Below, one piece after another: positions 53,446-62,525 of a stretch of DNA of 64,000 nucleotides; the first letter of the stretch is position 1, and each line of letters begins with the position of its first letter. The notes below the pieces were generated by a model. It was not told where the DNA came from. It ran no database searches and saw nothing but the letters and a program-made list of their open reading frames with translations. The stretch covers positions 2,246,001 through 2,310,000 of the forward strand of contig NZ_AMWJ02000002.1 of assembly GCF_000319305.2 (NCBI RefSeq). The letters are read 5' to 3'. Made by a program: the position numbers and the translations under genes. The DNA is from Pseudomonas bharatica CSV86. Lineage in GTDB: Bacteria > Pseudomonadota > Gammaproteobacteria > Pseudomonadales > Pseudomonadaceae.

Positions 53446-54255
53446 TTAGCGAATCTTGAAATCGATGGGCACGCTCACCCAGCCTTCCTGGGGTACATCG
53501 CCCTGCTTGGCCGGTACGAAACTCCAACGCTTCACCGCGGCCAGCGCGGCGTCATCGAGTTGCTGGCGACCACTGCTCTTCTGGATCTGGATCTCGCCGG
53601 GCTTGCCGGTGGCGAGCACCTTGACCCGCAACAGCACCGTGCCTTCCCAGCCGCGACGCTGGGCCAGCGACGGGTATTCCGGCGCCGGGTTCTTCAGGTA
53701 CGCCGCGTTGGCCGAAGCCGGGGTTACCGGGGCGGGCGCTGGCGGAGCCGGCGGCGCGGGTGGGGCTGGCGTCGGCGGGGTCGGCACTGGCGGCTGCTCC
53801 ACCGGTTTCGGTGCGGGCTTGGGCGTCGGCTTCGGTACCGGCTTGGGTTTGGGCTTGGGCACCGGCTTGGGCGGTGGCGGCTTCACGGCCAGCTCGTCCT
53901 CGACCGGTGGCGGTGGTTCCACCACCGGCGGCGGCTCGACCACGGGTGGTGGCGGCTCGACCACCGGCGGCGCCGGCTGGGAGAATTCGATGGTCATAGG
54001 TGGAATTTCCGGCGGCACTACCGGCAACACCGGCGTCGGCGCCTGGCTGACCCAGTACGCGGCAGCGCCATGCAGGACCAGGGCGAACACTCCCAGCAGG
54101 ACTTTCTCGCGACGGTTCAGAGCACTGCGCGGCGTACGCTGCAAACGCTGTTGCCCAAGCGGCGAACGGTGCGGCCGGCCGAGGTCGACCAGTTCGCCCG
54201 GCGTCGGGCGCCACAGCACATCAGCGGCACTGGCGGCGGTCTGGACATTACCCAT
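53446..54255 (-). CDS. tonB: Energy transducer TonB
   Basis: A 269-residue TonB with an unusually long cytoplasmic N-terminus of about 50 residues before the single membrane span (LLGVFALVLHGAAAYWV). A Pro/Lys/Glu-rich periplasmic spacer follows (repeated PPPV and KPKP units, residues ~85-180), then a C-terminal domain (YPSLAQRRGWEGTVLLRVKV, ALAAVKRWSFVPA). It energises outer-membrane receptors. The neighbouring sulfur genes hint at, but do not prove, a receptor for sulfur compounds. Confidence 0.93.
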   Translation of the reverse strand: MGNVQTAASAADVLWRPTPGELVDLGRPHRSPLGQQRLQRTPRSALNRREKVLLGVFALVLHGAAAYWVSQAPTPVLPVVPPEIPPMTIEFSQPAPPVVEPPPPVVEPPPVVEPPPPVEDELAVKPPPPKPVPKPKPKPVPKPTPKPAPKPVEQPPVPTPPTPAPPAPPAPPAPAPVTPASANAAYLKNPAPEYPSLAQRRGWEGTVLLRVKVLATGKPGEIQIQKSSGRQQLDDAALAAVKRWSFVPAKQGDVPQEGWVSVPIDFKIR

Positions 54256-54837
54256 TGATCAACTCCTGGGGGTTCGGTGCATGCTTCGAAGGCGCTGTTG
54301 GATTTCGCCTTCGTTTGGCCGAATGATCCGCGCCAGACGCTTATCTCTGAAAGTAATCTTTGAAGTTATGGATAGAATTTTCAGATATATGAAATTTATC
54401 CACAGGCCTGGAAGCCTTGTAGATCAAGGGCTGCAGCGAAGCGGGCAAATCGCCATGCCTTTGCTGCATTGAAAATATTCCCCAAAGGCATGGGAAATCG
54501 GCATTAAAGCGCGGGCGCAGCGTGTCGGCCGCCAATGGGTGGGCGTGGTCAACGGGTGAGAGAGGGGATCGGGAGGGGAGATGGAGCTGGGGCAGTTCGA
54601 TGGATTTTCAGTGGGTCGAGGGCCCTATCGCGGGTGAACCCGTCACACAGGGGCCGGGTACATCGCCGGATCCACGGTGAGGCTGATGGCCTCATCGCTG
54701 GCAAGTCGGAGCGCCGAACCGCAGCTCCCACAGGGTTCTGGGTCAACCGCAGCATTCGTGCCCGGCGCGGACCTTGTGGGAGCTGGCTTGCCAGCGATTG
54801 CGGTAGTGAATTCACCCGCGATGAGGCCCTCAAGGCC
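54256..54837. repeat. Intergenic region with composite REP elements
   Basis: A 580-base gap between tonB (upstream region) and the end of cysA. The first ~170 bases are AT-rich and should hold the tonB promoter; no convincing Fur box was found. From 54610 on there are REP-like pieces: CGCGGGTGAACCCG at 54618-54631, an unusual long REP at 54688-54734 in which TCGGAGCGCCGAACCG interrupts the standard core, and a standard inverted REP at 54774-54799. Confidence 0.6.
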
Positions 54838-55827
54838 TTAGATATTCTCGACCTTCTGCCAGACCTTCGGCTTGAAGAACAAGGTCTCGCCACGTGCCAG
54901 GCCGGTCAGGCTGTCGTGATCCTTGACCACCTCGGCCTCGATCAGCTCGCTTTGCCCTTCCACCTTCAGGGTCACCCGGGTGGTCGCGCCCAGCGGCCGG
55001 ATATCCCGCACTTCGGCAACGTGATGGCCTTCCACTTCATGCCGCGACAGCGACACTTCATGCGGGCGGAACAGCACGTGCTGGTTCTCGCTCAGGTGCA
55101 GGCGGTTGGAATCGCCGAGGAAGTGGTAGACGAAATCACTCGAAGGATTTTCATAGACGTCTCCCGGCGAGCCGATCTGCTCGATGACGCCCTTGTTCAT
55201 CACCACGATGCGGTCGGCCACTTCCATGGCTTCCTCCTGGTCGTGGGTGACGAACACGGAGGTCAGGTTGATGTCTTCGTGCAACCGCGCCAGCCAGCGG
55301 CGCAGCTCCTTGCGAACCTTGGCATCCAGGGCGCCGAACGGCTCGTCCAGCAGCAGCACCTTGGGCTCCACCGCCAGGGCGCGGGCCAGGGCGATACGCT
55401 GGCGCTGGCCACCGGACAACTGCTCCGGATAACGATCCGACAGCCAGTCCAGTTGCACCATGTTCAGCAGCTCATGGACCTTCTCGGCGATCCTGCTTTC
55501 GCTCGGACGCTCGCCCTTGGGCTTCATGCGCAGGCCGAAGGCGACGTTGTCGAACACGCTCATATGGCGGAACAGCGCGTAGTGCTGGAACACGAATCCG
55601 ACGTTGCGATCACGCACGTCGTGGCCGGACACGTCTTCGCCGTGGAACACGATGTTGCCGTTATCCGGGGTTTCCAGGCCGGCGATGATGCGCAGCAGGG
55701 TGGTCTTGCCGCAGCCGGACGGGCCCAGCAGGGCCACCAGCTCGCCGCTGTTGATATCCAGGTTGATGTTGTCCAGGGCCTGGAAGCTGTTGAAGCGCTT
55801 GCTGACGTTACGAACTTCGATCGACAT
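54838..55827 (-). CDS. cysA: Sulfate/thiosulfate ABC transporter ATP-binding protein
   Basis: A 329-residue ABC ATPase with Walker A GPSGCGKTT, signature LSGGQRQRIALARAL, Walker B VLLLDEPFGALD, switch His in FVTHDQEEAM, and a C-terminal TOBE-type regulatory domain (LFRPHEVSLSRHEVEG). It energises sulfate import by CysT-CysW. It starts three bases after cysW and is the last gene of the operon. Confidence 0.96.
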   Translation of the reverse strand: MSIEVRNVSKRFNSFQALDNINLDINSGELVALLGPSGCGKTTLLRIIAGLETPDNGNIVFHGEDVSGHDVRDRNVGFVFQHYALFRHMSVFDNVAFGLRMKPKGERPSESRIAEKVHELLNMVQLDWLSDRYPEQLSGGQRQRIALARALAVEPKVLLLDEPFGALDAKVRKELRRWLARLHEDINLTSVFVTHDQEEAMEVADRIVVMNKGVIEQIGSPGDVYENPSSDFVYHFLGDSNRLHLSENQHVLFRPHEVSLSRHEVEGHHVAEVRDIRPLGATTRVTLKVEGQSELIEAEVVKDHDSLTGLARGETLFFKPKVWQKVENI

Positions 55828-55830
55828 GAA

Positions 55831-56703
55831 TTATTCCTCCGCCGCACTTTGGCGCAGACGGTTAATGCGGTTCTCGCTCCACTGCTTGAGCAGCAGGATG
55901 AAGAGCGCCAGGATCAGCAGCAGGCTGGCTACGCTGAACGCCGCGACGTGGTTGTATTCGTTGTAGAGGATTTCGACATGCAGTGGCAGGGTGTTGGTCA
56001 CGCCACGGATGTGGCCGGAGACCACCGACACCGCACCGAACTCGCCCATCGCCCGAGCGGTACAGAGCACCACGCCATAGATCAGGCCCCATTTGATATT
56101 CGGCAAGGTCACGTGCCAGAACATCTGCCAGCCGTTGGCGCCGAGCAGGCGCGCGGCCTCCTCTTCCTGGGTGCCCTGCTCCTGCATCAGCGGGATCAGT
56201 TCACGGGCAACGAAGGGCACGGTGACGAAAATGGTCGCCAGCACGATGCCCGGCAGGGCGAAGACGATCTGGATATCGTGGTCCTGCAGCCAGGGGCCGA
56301 ACAGGCCCTGGGCACCGAACATCAGCACATAGACCAGGCCGGCGATCACCGGCGAGACCGAGAACGGCAGGTCGATCAGGGTTACCAGGATGCTCTTGCC
56401 ACGGAAGTTGTACTTGCTCACGCACCAGGCCGCGCTGACACCGAACACCAGGTTCAGCGGCACCGAGACGGCCACGGCGATCAGGGTCAGCTTGAGGGCC
56501 GACAAGGCATCGGCTTCGAAGATGGCTTCGAAGAAGGTACCCACGCCCATCTTCAGGCCCTGGGACACCACGATCACCAGCGGCAGCAGCAGGAACAGGG
56601 CGAAGATCAGCCAGCCAAGGCCGATCAGGATGCGCCGGGCGGTAGCGCTGCCACGGCGGGCGGCGTTGGCCGAAGCGGCCGCGCCAATTGCGGATGCAGA
56701 CAT
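55831..56703 (-). CDS. cysW: Sulfate ABC transporter permease CysW
   Basis: A 290-residue permease with six expected spans and the EAA loop (EEEAARLLGANGWQMFWHVTLP). The N-terminal 25 residues are Ala-rich and variable. It pairs with CysT in the sulfate/thiosulfate importer. Confidence 0.95.
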   Translation of the reverse strand: MSASAIGAAASANAARRGSATARRILIGLGWLIFALFLLLPLVIVVSQGLKMGVGTFFEAIFEADALSALKLTLIAVAVSVPLNLVFGVSAAWCVSKYNFRGKSILVTLIDLPFSVSPVIAGLVYVLMFGAQGLFGPWLQDHDIQIVFALPGIVLATIFVTVPFVARELIPLMQEQGTQEEEAARLLGANGWQMFWHVTLPNIKWGLIYGVVLCTARAMGEFGAVSVVSGHIRGVTNTLPLHVEILYNEYNHVAAFSVASLLLILALFILLLKQWSENRINRLRQSAAEE

Positions 56704-56716
56704 GCTCAGGCCTCCT

Positions 56717-57535
56717 TCAAGGGGTTTCGATGCGCCGCTGCAGCAGGTTGATCAGCAGCAGCAGGATGAAGGAAACCACCAGCATCAGCACGCCGATGGA
56801 GGTTGCGCCGGTGTAATCGTACTGGTCGAGCTTGACCATGATCAGCAGCGGCAGGATCTCGGTCTTCATCGGCATGTTGCCGGCAATGAAGATCACCGAA
56901 CCGTACTCGCCGACACCACGGGCGAAGGCCAGGGCGAAGCCGGTGAGCCAGGCCGGCAGCAGCGCCGGGGCCAGCACATGGCGGAACACCTGCAGCGGCT
57001 TGGCACCGAGGCAGGCAGCGGCTTCCTCGACTTCACGGGGGATATCCGCCAGCACCGGCTGCACCGTGCGCACCACGAACGGCAGGGTGACGAAGGTCAG
57101 CGCCAGGGTGATGCCCAGCGGCGTGTAGGCGATCTTGAAGCCAAGGTCGGTGGCGAACTGCCCGACCCAGCCCGACGGGGCGTACAGGGCAGTCAGGGCG
57201 ATACCGGCAACGGCGGTGGGCAGGGCGAACGGCAGGTCGATCATCGCCTCGATGATCTTGCGCCCCGGGAAGGTGTAGCGCACCAGTACCCAGGCCAGCA
57301 GAGTGCCGATCACGCCATTGATGATGGCGGCAAAAAGGGCGGTGCCGAAACTCAGCTTCAGCGCAGCGAGGACTCGCGGCGCGCTGACGATGTTCCAGAA
57401 CTGTTCCCAGGTAAGTTGGGAGGCGTGGACGAACATGGCCCCCAGCGGTATGAGCACAATCAGGCTGAGGTACACCAAGGTGTAGCCCAGCGTCAGCCCG
57501 AAGCCGGGTATGACGGGGGATATACGACGAGACAT
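56717..57535 (-). CDS. cysT: Sulfate ABC transporter permease CysT
   Basis: A 272-residue permease (also called CysU) with the loop EVEEAAACLGAKPLQVFRHV and about six spans. It is the first permease gene after sbp, from which it is separated by 145 bases containing a variant REP. Confidence 0.95.
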   Translation of the reverse strand: MSRRISPVIPGFGLTLGYTLVYLSLIVLIPLGAMFVHASQLTWEQFWNIVSAPRVLAALKLSFGTALFAAIINGVIGTLLAWVLVRYTFPGRKIIEAMIDLPFALPTAVAGIALTALYAPSGWVGQFATDLGFKIAYTPLGITLALTFVTLPFVVRTVQPVLADIPREVEEAAACLGAKPLQVFRHVLAPALLPAWLTGFALAFARGVGEYGSVIFIAGNMPMKTEILPLLIMVKLDQYDYTGATSIGVLMLVVSFILLLLINLLQRRIETP

Positions 57536-57631
57536 AAAGGTCCTTGGTCTAGCTGGTTTTCATCACACTGCGCATTCGGGGCTGCCTTGCAGCCCATGCA
57601 GGAAAGCCAGCGCCTGCAGGGTCGTGGTGAA

Positions 57632-57676
57632 CCCTGTAGGAGCTGGCTTGCCTGCGATGGACCGCGAAGCGGTCCC
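57632..57676. repeat. Variant REP element between sbp and cysT
   Basis: CTGTAGGAGCTGGCTTGCCT followed by the hairpin GGACCGC-GAAGCGGTCC. It may lower downstream expression relative to sbp, as hairpins between a binding protein and its permease often do. Confidence 0.75.
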
Positions 57677-57680
57677 AGGG

Positions 57681-58688
57681 TCACTGTGCAGAATAGATCT
57701 GGTCGAACACGCCGCCATCGTTGAAGAACTTGGGTTGGGCAGTCTTCCAGCCACCGAAGTCTTTGTCGATAGTCACCAGGTCAAGTTTCGGGAACTGGTT
57801 GGCGTACTGCGCGGCCACTTTCTCGTCACGCGGACGGTAGAAGTTGTCGGCAGCGATCTTCTGGCCGACCGGGCTGTACAGGTACTTGAGGTAGTCCTCG
57901 GCGATCTTCTCGTTGCCCTTCTTCTCGGCGTTCTTGTCGACCACGGCCACCGGTGGCTCGGCGAGGATCGACAGCGATGGCACGACGATTTCGAACTTGT
58001 CGCTGCCGCCGTCTTCCTTCAGCGCCAGGAAGGCTTCGTTTTCCCAGGCCAGCAGGACATCGCCCTGGCCGTTGTTGACGAAGGTGATGGTCGAGCCGCG
58101 GGCACCGGTGTCCAGGACCGGAACGTGCTTGAACAGCTCCTTCACGTATTCCTGGGCCTTGGCTTCGCTGCCGCCGGCCTTCAGGCCGTAGGCCCAGGCG
58201 GCGAGGAAGTTCCAGCGGGCGCCGCCGGAGGTTTTCGGGTTCGGGGTGATGACCGAGACGTCCTTCTTGATCAGGTCGCCCCAGTCCTTGATGCCTTTCG
58301 GGTTGCCCTTGCGCACCAGGAATACGATGGTCGAGGTGTACGGCGTGCTGGCATCCGGCAGGCGGGTCTGCCAGTTTTCAGGCAGGGTCTTGCCAAGCTT
58401 GGCCACTTCATCGATGTCGCCGGCCAGGGCCAGGGTCACCACGTCGGCGCGCAGGCCGTCGATCACCGCACGGGCCTGTTTGCCCGAGCCGCCGTGGGAT
58501 TGCTGGATCTTCACCTTGTCGCCTGGGTTGGCCTGTTGCCAATGCTTGATGAACTCGGCGTTGTACTGCTGGTACAGCTCACGGGTCGGGTCGTAGGACA
58601 CGTTCAGCAGTTCGTAGTCCTTGGCGATGGCGGAACCGGCAAAAACAGCACTGGCCAGCGCGGCCAGGGCATAACGGCGGATAGACAT
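57681..58688 (-). CDS. sbp: Periplasmic sulfate-binding protein
   Basis: A 335-residue protein with a 22-residue signal (ends GSAIAK) and the sulfate-binding-protein signature segments LLNVSYDPTRELYQQYN, QSHGGSGKQARAVIDGL and NPKTSGGARWNFLAAWA. It delivers sulfate to CysTWA. It lies downstream of oscA, as in other pseudomonads. Confidence 0.96.
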   Translation of the reverse strand: MSIRRYALAALASAVFAGSAIAKDYELLNVSYDPTRELYQQYNAEFIKHWQQANPGDKVKIQQSHGGSGKQARAVIDGLRADVVTLALAGDIDEVAKLGKTLPENWQTRLPDASTPYTSTIVFLVRKGNPKGIKDWGDLIKKDVSVITPNPKTSGGARWNFLAAWAYGLKAGGSEAKAQEYVKELFKHVPVLDTGARGSTITFVNNGQGDVLLAWENEAFLALKEDGGSDKFEIVVPSLSILAEPPVAVVDKNAEKKGNEKIAEDYLKYLYSPVGQKIAADNFYRPRDEKVAAQYANQFPKLDLVTIDKDFGGWKTAQPKFFNDGGVFDQIYSAQ

Positions 58689-58742
58689 GGTGAAGCTCCC
58701 GATTGGCTTTTTTCTAATTAGGTAGACCAGGGCGCGCGAGCT

Positions 58743-58925
58743 TCAGCTCGGCTTGTTGCCCGAGTTTTGCAGGCGGAATTTTTCCTTGCGTTCGATCTGT
58801 ACGACTTGCGCGTTGTGCACGGTGATCTCTACCGCGCCGAAACGCAGGTCGCGCAGGGCGCTCTGGATTTCTCGCAGGATGGTGGCTTCGTCCTGACCGT
58901 CAACGCTACGCAGAGATGCGCTCAT
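58743..58925 (-). CDS. oscA: Sulfur-starvation response protein OscA (YezD family)
   Basis: A 60-residue protein: MSASLRSVDGQDEATILREI, then FGAVEITVHNAQVVQIERKE, matching OscA, a small protein needed for growth on organosulfur compounds under chromate or sulfur stress. ATG at 58925 is chosen over an upstream in-frame start. It lies 55 bases upstream of sbp and behind a long AT-rich palindrome. Confidence 0.9.
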   Translation of the reverse strand: MSASLRSVDGQDEATILREIQSALRDLRFGAVEITVHNAQVVQIERKEKFRLQNSGNKPS

Positions 58926-59015
58926 GCTCGTGCTCCTGAAAATGAGGTGGCCCGGGAGCAGCATGTAGGAACGTGACTGCGCCTGGTGTGGGAGCAATCT
59001 TATGAGGCGCTGAAT

Positions 59016-59040
59016 ATTCTTAAAAATACTATTTAAGAAT
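59016..59040 (-). promoter_or_regulatory. 25-bp palindrome upstream of oscA-sbp
   Basis: Perfect nine-base arms ATTCTTAAA (59016-59024) and TTTAAGAAT (59032-59040) with a seven-base spacer, 91 bases before the oscA start. The shape fits an operator of a LysR-type activator such as CysB. It is AT-rich within GC-rich DNA. Confidence 0.55.
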
Positions 59041-59072
59041 TTTTATATAACTGAATTATCTGGAGCTCTTTC

Positions 59073-59154
59073 GGGCCCCATCGCTGGCAAGCCAGCTCCC
59101 ACAGGGTCCGCGTCGCACAAGACTCTGTGGGCTGGCTTGCCAGCGATGAGGCCC
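59073..59154. repeat. REP pair (REPIN)
   Basis: Inverted REP copies between oscA (upstream side) and the end of the GGDEF/EAL gene. The right copy lacks two bases (GTGGGCTGGCTTGCC). Confidence 0.88.
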
Positions 59155-59157
59155 TGA

Positions 59158-61050
59158 CTACCAGCGAAGATCCCGAGCCGGCACCGGTCGTCCATACCAG
59201 TACCCCTGCCCCATGTCGCACTGGTGCTCCAGCAGGAAACGCGCCTGTTCCGACTGTTCGATGCCCTCGGCATGGATCGCCATGCCCATGCTCCGCGCCA
59301 GGGCGATGATTACCCGGACGATCGCCACGTCATCGTCATCCCCGGGCAGCCCGGCAACGAAGCCCTGGTCGATCTTCAGTTTCTGCACCGGCAGGCGCTT
59401 GAGCCGCAACAGCGAGGAATAGCCGGTACCGAAGTCGTCGATGGCCAGGCGCAGGCCCAGGTCGCGCAGGCGATGGAGTTGCTCCAGCGCCACTTCGTGG
59501 TCATCCATCACCGCGCTTTCGGTCACTTCGATTTCCAGGCGCGACGGTTCCAGGCCGGTGTCGTCCAGCACTTGGGCGACCTGCTGGTACATCTCGCGAT
59601 GGGCGAACAAGCGGCTGGAGACATTGCAGGCGACGAAGTCGAGCACCCTGCCCTCGCCCAGCCAGCGCACCATCTGCTGGCAGGCCTGGCGCATGACCCA
59701 CATGTCGATGTCGGCGATCAGCCCGGTGCGCTCGGCGATGGGGATGAACTCCCCCGGCGAGACCATCCCGCGTTGCGGGTGCTGCCAGCGCACCAGGGCC
59801 TCCAGGCCGATCATCCTGCCGCTGAACAGGTCGTGCACCGGCTGGTAGTACACCTGCAGCTCACCCTGTTCCAGGGCCCGGCGCAGCTCGCTGGCGGTTT
59901 CCACCCGCTGCTGGGCATGGGCGGTGAGCTCCTCGGTGTACAAGGCATAACCGGAACGGCCATTGCTCTTGGCCTTGAACAGCGCCGCATCGGCGTTGCG
60001 CAGCAGTTGCTCGGCACTCTGCGCATCGCCGGGAAACAGGCTGATGCCAATGCTGACGGTACTGAACAGCCGGTGGTTTTCCAGCTCGTAGGGTTCCTTC
60101 ATCACGTTGACGATGAGTTGCGCAAGATCGGCCGCCTGCCCGACCTGCGCGCAGTTCTCGCTGAGGATGGCGAACTCGTCGCCGCCCAGGCGAGCCAGGG
60201 TCACGCCCGGGTCGATCACCAGCTTGAGACGGTCGGCCACGGCCTTGAGCAACTGGTCGCCGATGTTGTGGCCCAGGCTGTCGTTGATGTTCTGGAAATG
60301 GTCGAGATCGAGCAGGAGCAAGGCGCAGCCGCGCTTGTTGGTTTGCGCCGCGGCCAGGGCCTGCTCGGCCCGGTCATTGAACAGCAGGCGGTTGGGCAGG
60401 TTGGTCAGCGGGTCGTGGTGGACCAGGTGGGCCAGCTCGCGCTCGGTGTGCTTGATCGCGCTGATATCGCTGAAAACTGCAACATAGTGTGTCAAACGGC
60501 CGCTATCGTCGCGAATTGCGCATATGGTTTGCCATTGCGGGTACACTTCGCCGCTCTTGCGCCGGTTCCAGACTTCGCCGCTCCACTCGCCCTTGTCATG
60601 CAGGGCGCTGTACATGGCCTGGTAGAACGCCTGGTCATGCCGTCCGGACTTGAACTTGTTGGGACGCTGGCCGATGACTTCGTCACGGCTGTAGCCGGTG
60701 ATGTTGATGAAGGCGCGGTTGACGTGGACGATGATCCCGTCGCCATTGCTCACCAGCACGCCCTCCAGGGTGCTGTCGAACACTGCGGCGGCCATGCGCA
60801 GGCGCTCGCGGTCCTCGCGCCTGAGGCGCGCGCCGACACCGATGAAGTTGAGCAGGCGTACCCGGGAGACGAAGATGAGAAAGGCGCTGCAGCCCGCCCA
60901 CACATAGGCATTGACCAGCTGCCAGGCGGCTTTTTCAGCCGGATCATCGAAAACACTGCTTAATATTTGATCAGAAACAACCAGCCACAGTAGCGACAGC
61001 ACCAGGTACAGCGCGGCCATGCGCAAGGCTTCTCGTGCGGAAACAGACAT
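59158..61050 (-). CDS. dibA: PAS-GGDEF-EAL cyclic-di-GMP protein, DibA-like
   Basis: A 630-residue inner-membrane protein with two N-terminal spans (about residues 10-70), a PAS domain (~90-200; VLVSNGDGIIVHVNRAFINI), a GGDEF domain with intact LARLGGDEFAIL, and an EAL domain with LEALVRW, NVSSRLF and DDFGTGYSSL. Both catalytic motifs look complete, so it could make or degrade cyclic-di-GMP. ATG at 61050 follows GGGAC; a GTG six codons upstream is the alternative. It is divergent from the desaturase gene. Confidence 0.88.
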   Translation of the reverse strand: MSVSAREALRMAALYLVLSLLWLVVSDQILSSVFDDPAEKAAWQLVNAYVWAGCSAFLIFVSRVRLLNFIGVGARLRREDRERLRMAAAVFDSTLEGVLVSNGDGIIVHVNRAFINITGYSRDEVIGQRPNKFKSGRHDQAFYQAMYSALHDKGEWSGEVWNRRKSGEVYPQWQTICAIRDDSGRLTHYVAVFSDISAIKHTERELAHLVHHDPLTNLPNRLLFNDRAEQALAAAQTNKRGCALLLLDLDHFQNINDSLGHNIGDQLLKAVADRLKLVIDPGVTLARLGGDEFAILSENCAQVGQAADLAQLIVNVMKEPYELENHRLFSTVSIGISLFPGDAQSAEQLLRNADAALFKAKSNGRSGYALYTEELTAHAQQRVETASELRRALEQGELQVYYQPVHDLFSGRMIGLEALVRWQHPQRGMVSPGEFIPIAERTGLIADIDMWVMRQACQQMVRWLGEGRVLDFVACNVSSRLFAHREMYQQVAQVLDDTGLEPSRLEIEVTESAVMDDHEVALEQLHRLRDLGLRLAIDDFGTGYSSLLRLKRLPVQKLKIDQGFVAGLPGDDDDVAIVRVIIALARSMGMAIHAEGIEQSEQARFLLEHQCDMGQGYWYGRPVPARDLRW

Positions 61051-61199
61051 AGCGTCCCAGATGCCCACATCAAAAGATGGGGCATTATAGGGATAGTTTT
61101 CCCGGTTGACCTCCTATCTAAAAGGCCGACTGGTTTTATTTGACATGGTGGTAATAATGTCCATCGCTGTTCAACCGCTCTAAGAGGGCACTCCCACCT

Positions 61200-62384
61200 A
61201 TGTGGTATTACGGTTTACTCGACCTGTCGGCCTGGCAACTGCTGGCGGTCACCCTGCTGATGACCCACGTGACCATCGTTGCGGTCACGATCTACCTGCA
61301 CCGCTATTCGGCGCATCGCTCGCTGGAGCTGAACGCCGGGCTCAAACACTTCTTCCGCTTCTGGCTGTGGCTGACCACGGCGCAGAACACCCGCGAGTGG
61401 ACGGCCATCCACCGCAAGCACCACGCCAAGTGCGAAACCGAGGACGATCCGCACAGCCCCGTGATCAAGGGCCTGTCCACCGTGCTGCGCAAGGGCGCCG
61501 AGCTGTACCGCGCCGAGGCGCAGAACCCGGACACCCTGCGCATCTATGGCAAGAACTGCCCCGAGGACTGGATCGAGCGCAATCTCTATTCGCGCTACAA
61601 GCTCGGCGGTATCGCCCTGATGGCGGTGATCGACATGCTGCTGTTCGGCACCATCGGCATCACCATCTGGGCCGTGCAGATGATGTGGATTCCATTCTGG
61701 GCCGCCGGCGTGATCAACGGCCTGGGCCACGCGGTGGGCTATCGCAACTTCGAGTGCCGCGACGCGGCTACCAACCTGGTGCCCTGGGGCATCGTGATCG
61801 GCGGTGAGGAGCTGCACAACAATCACCACACCTACCCCAACTCGGCGAAGCTGTCGGTGCGGCGCTGGGAGTTCGACATGGGCTGGGCCTGGATCAAGCT
61901 GTTCACCTGGCTGCGCCTGGCCAAGGTACAGCGGGTCGCACCGATCGCCCACCGGGTCGAAGGCAAGGGCCATCTGGACATGGACACCGCCATGGCGATC
62001 CTCAACAACCGCTTCCAGATCATGGCCCAGTACCGCAAGCTGGTGATCGGCCCGCTGGTCAAGCAGGAGCTGGCCAGGGTGGACGATTCGGTGCGCCATC
62101 AGTTCCGCCGCGCCAAGCGCCTGCTGTCGCGGGAAACCAGCCTGCTGGAAGACCGCCATCACCAGCGCATCCAGACCCTGCTCGAACACAGCCATGCGCT
62201 CAAGGTGATCTACGAGAAGCGCCTGGCCCTGCAGCAGATCTGGGCCCGCACCAGCGCCAACGGCCACGATATGCTCGCGGCAATGAAGGACTGGGTGCAC
62301 GAGGCCGAAGCCAGCGGTATCCACTCGCTACGCGAGTTCGCCGCGCAACTGAAAACCTACTCGCTGCGCCCTGCCCTGGCCTGA
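61200..62384 (+). CDS. desA: Delta-9 fatty-acid desaturase DesA-like
   Basis: A 394-residue membrane di-iron desaturase acting on saturated acyl chains of phospholipids. The three histidine boxes are present: HRYSAH, HRKHH and HNNHH, with hydrophobic segments around them. The C-terminal ~150 residues form a long helical extension (RHQFRRAKRLLSRETSLLED), as in P. aeruginosa DesA. An AAGAGGG site precedes the ATG. Confidence 0.93.
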   Translation: MWYYGLLDLSAWQLLAVTLLMTHVTIVAVTIYLHRYSAHRSLELNAGLKHFFRFWLWLTTAQNTREWTAIHRKHHAKCETEDDPHSPVIKGLSTVLRKGAELYRAEAQNPDTLRIYGKNCPEDWIERNLYSRYKLGGIALMAVIDMLLFGTIGITIWAVQMMWIPFWAAGVINGLGHAVGYRNFECRDAATNLVPWGIVIGGEELHNNHHTYPNSAKLSVRRWEFDMGWAWIKLFTWLRLAKVQRVAPIAHRVEGKGHLDMDTAMAILNNRFQIMAQYRKLVIGPLVKQELARVDDSVRHQFRRAKRLLSRETSLLEDRHHQRIQTLLEHSHALKVIYEKRLALQQIWARTSANGHDMLAAMKDWVHEAEASGIHSLREFAAQLKTYSLRPALA

Positions 62385-62397
62385 CAGCCCCGTCCAT

Positions 62398-62424
62398 CGC
62401 AGCGCCCCTATACGGGGCGCTGCG
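62398..62424 (+). terminator. Hairpin after desA
   Basis: Perfect eleven-base arms CGCAGCGCCCC (62398-62408) and GGGGCGCTGCG (62414-62424), 14 bases past the stop codon. No T run follows, so termination efficiency is uncertain. Confidence 0.5.
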
Positions 62425-62525
62425 ACCGGAACTTCCCTCCCGAATCAAGTTCTTACCTGATATGTCGCCCGCCTGGCGGGCCGGGCCGTGGCTGCCCCCA
62501 GCGCCTTACTAGAAGTACTGCGAAC

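Noticed and set aside
54256..54420. Fur box upstream of tonB
   Set aside because: AT-rich sequence such as GATAAATTTCATATATC is present, but no adequate match to the 19-bp Fur consensus was found.
54535..56751. 738-codon open frame on the plus strand
   Set aside because: It runs antisense through cysA and cysW and starts in a REP region; codon composition is that of a shadow frame.
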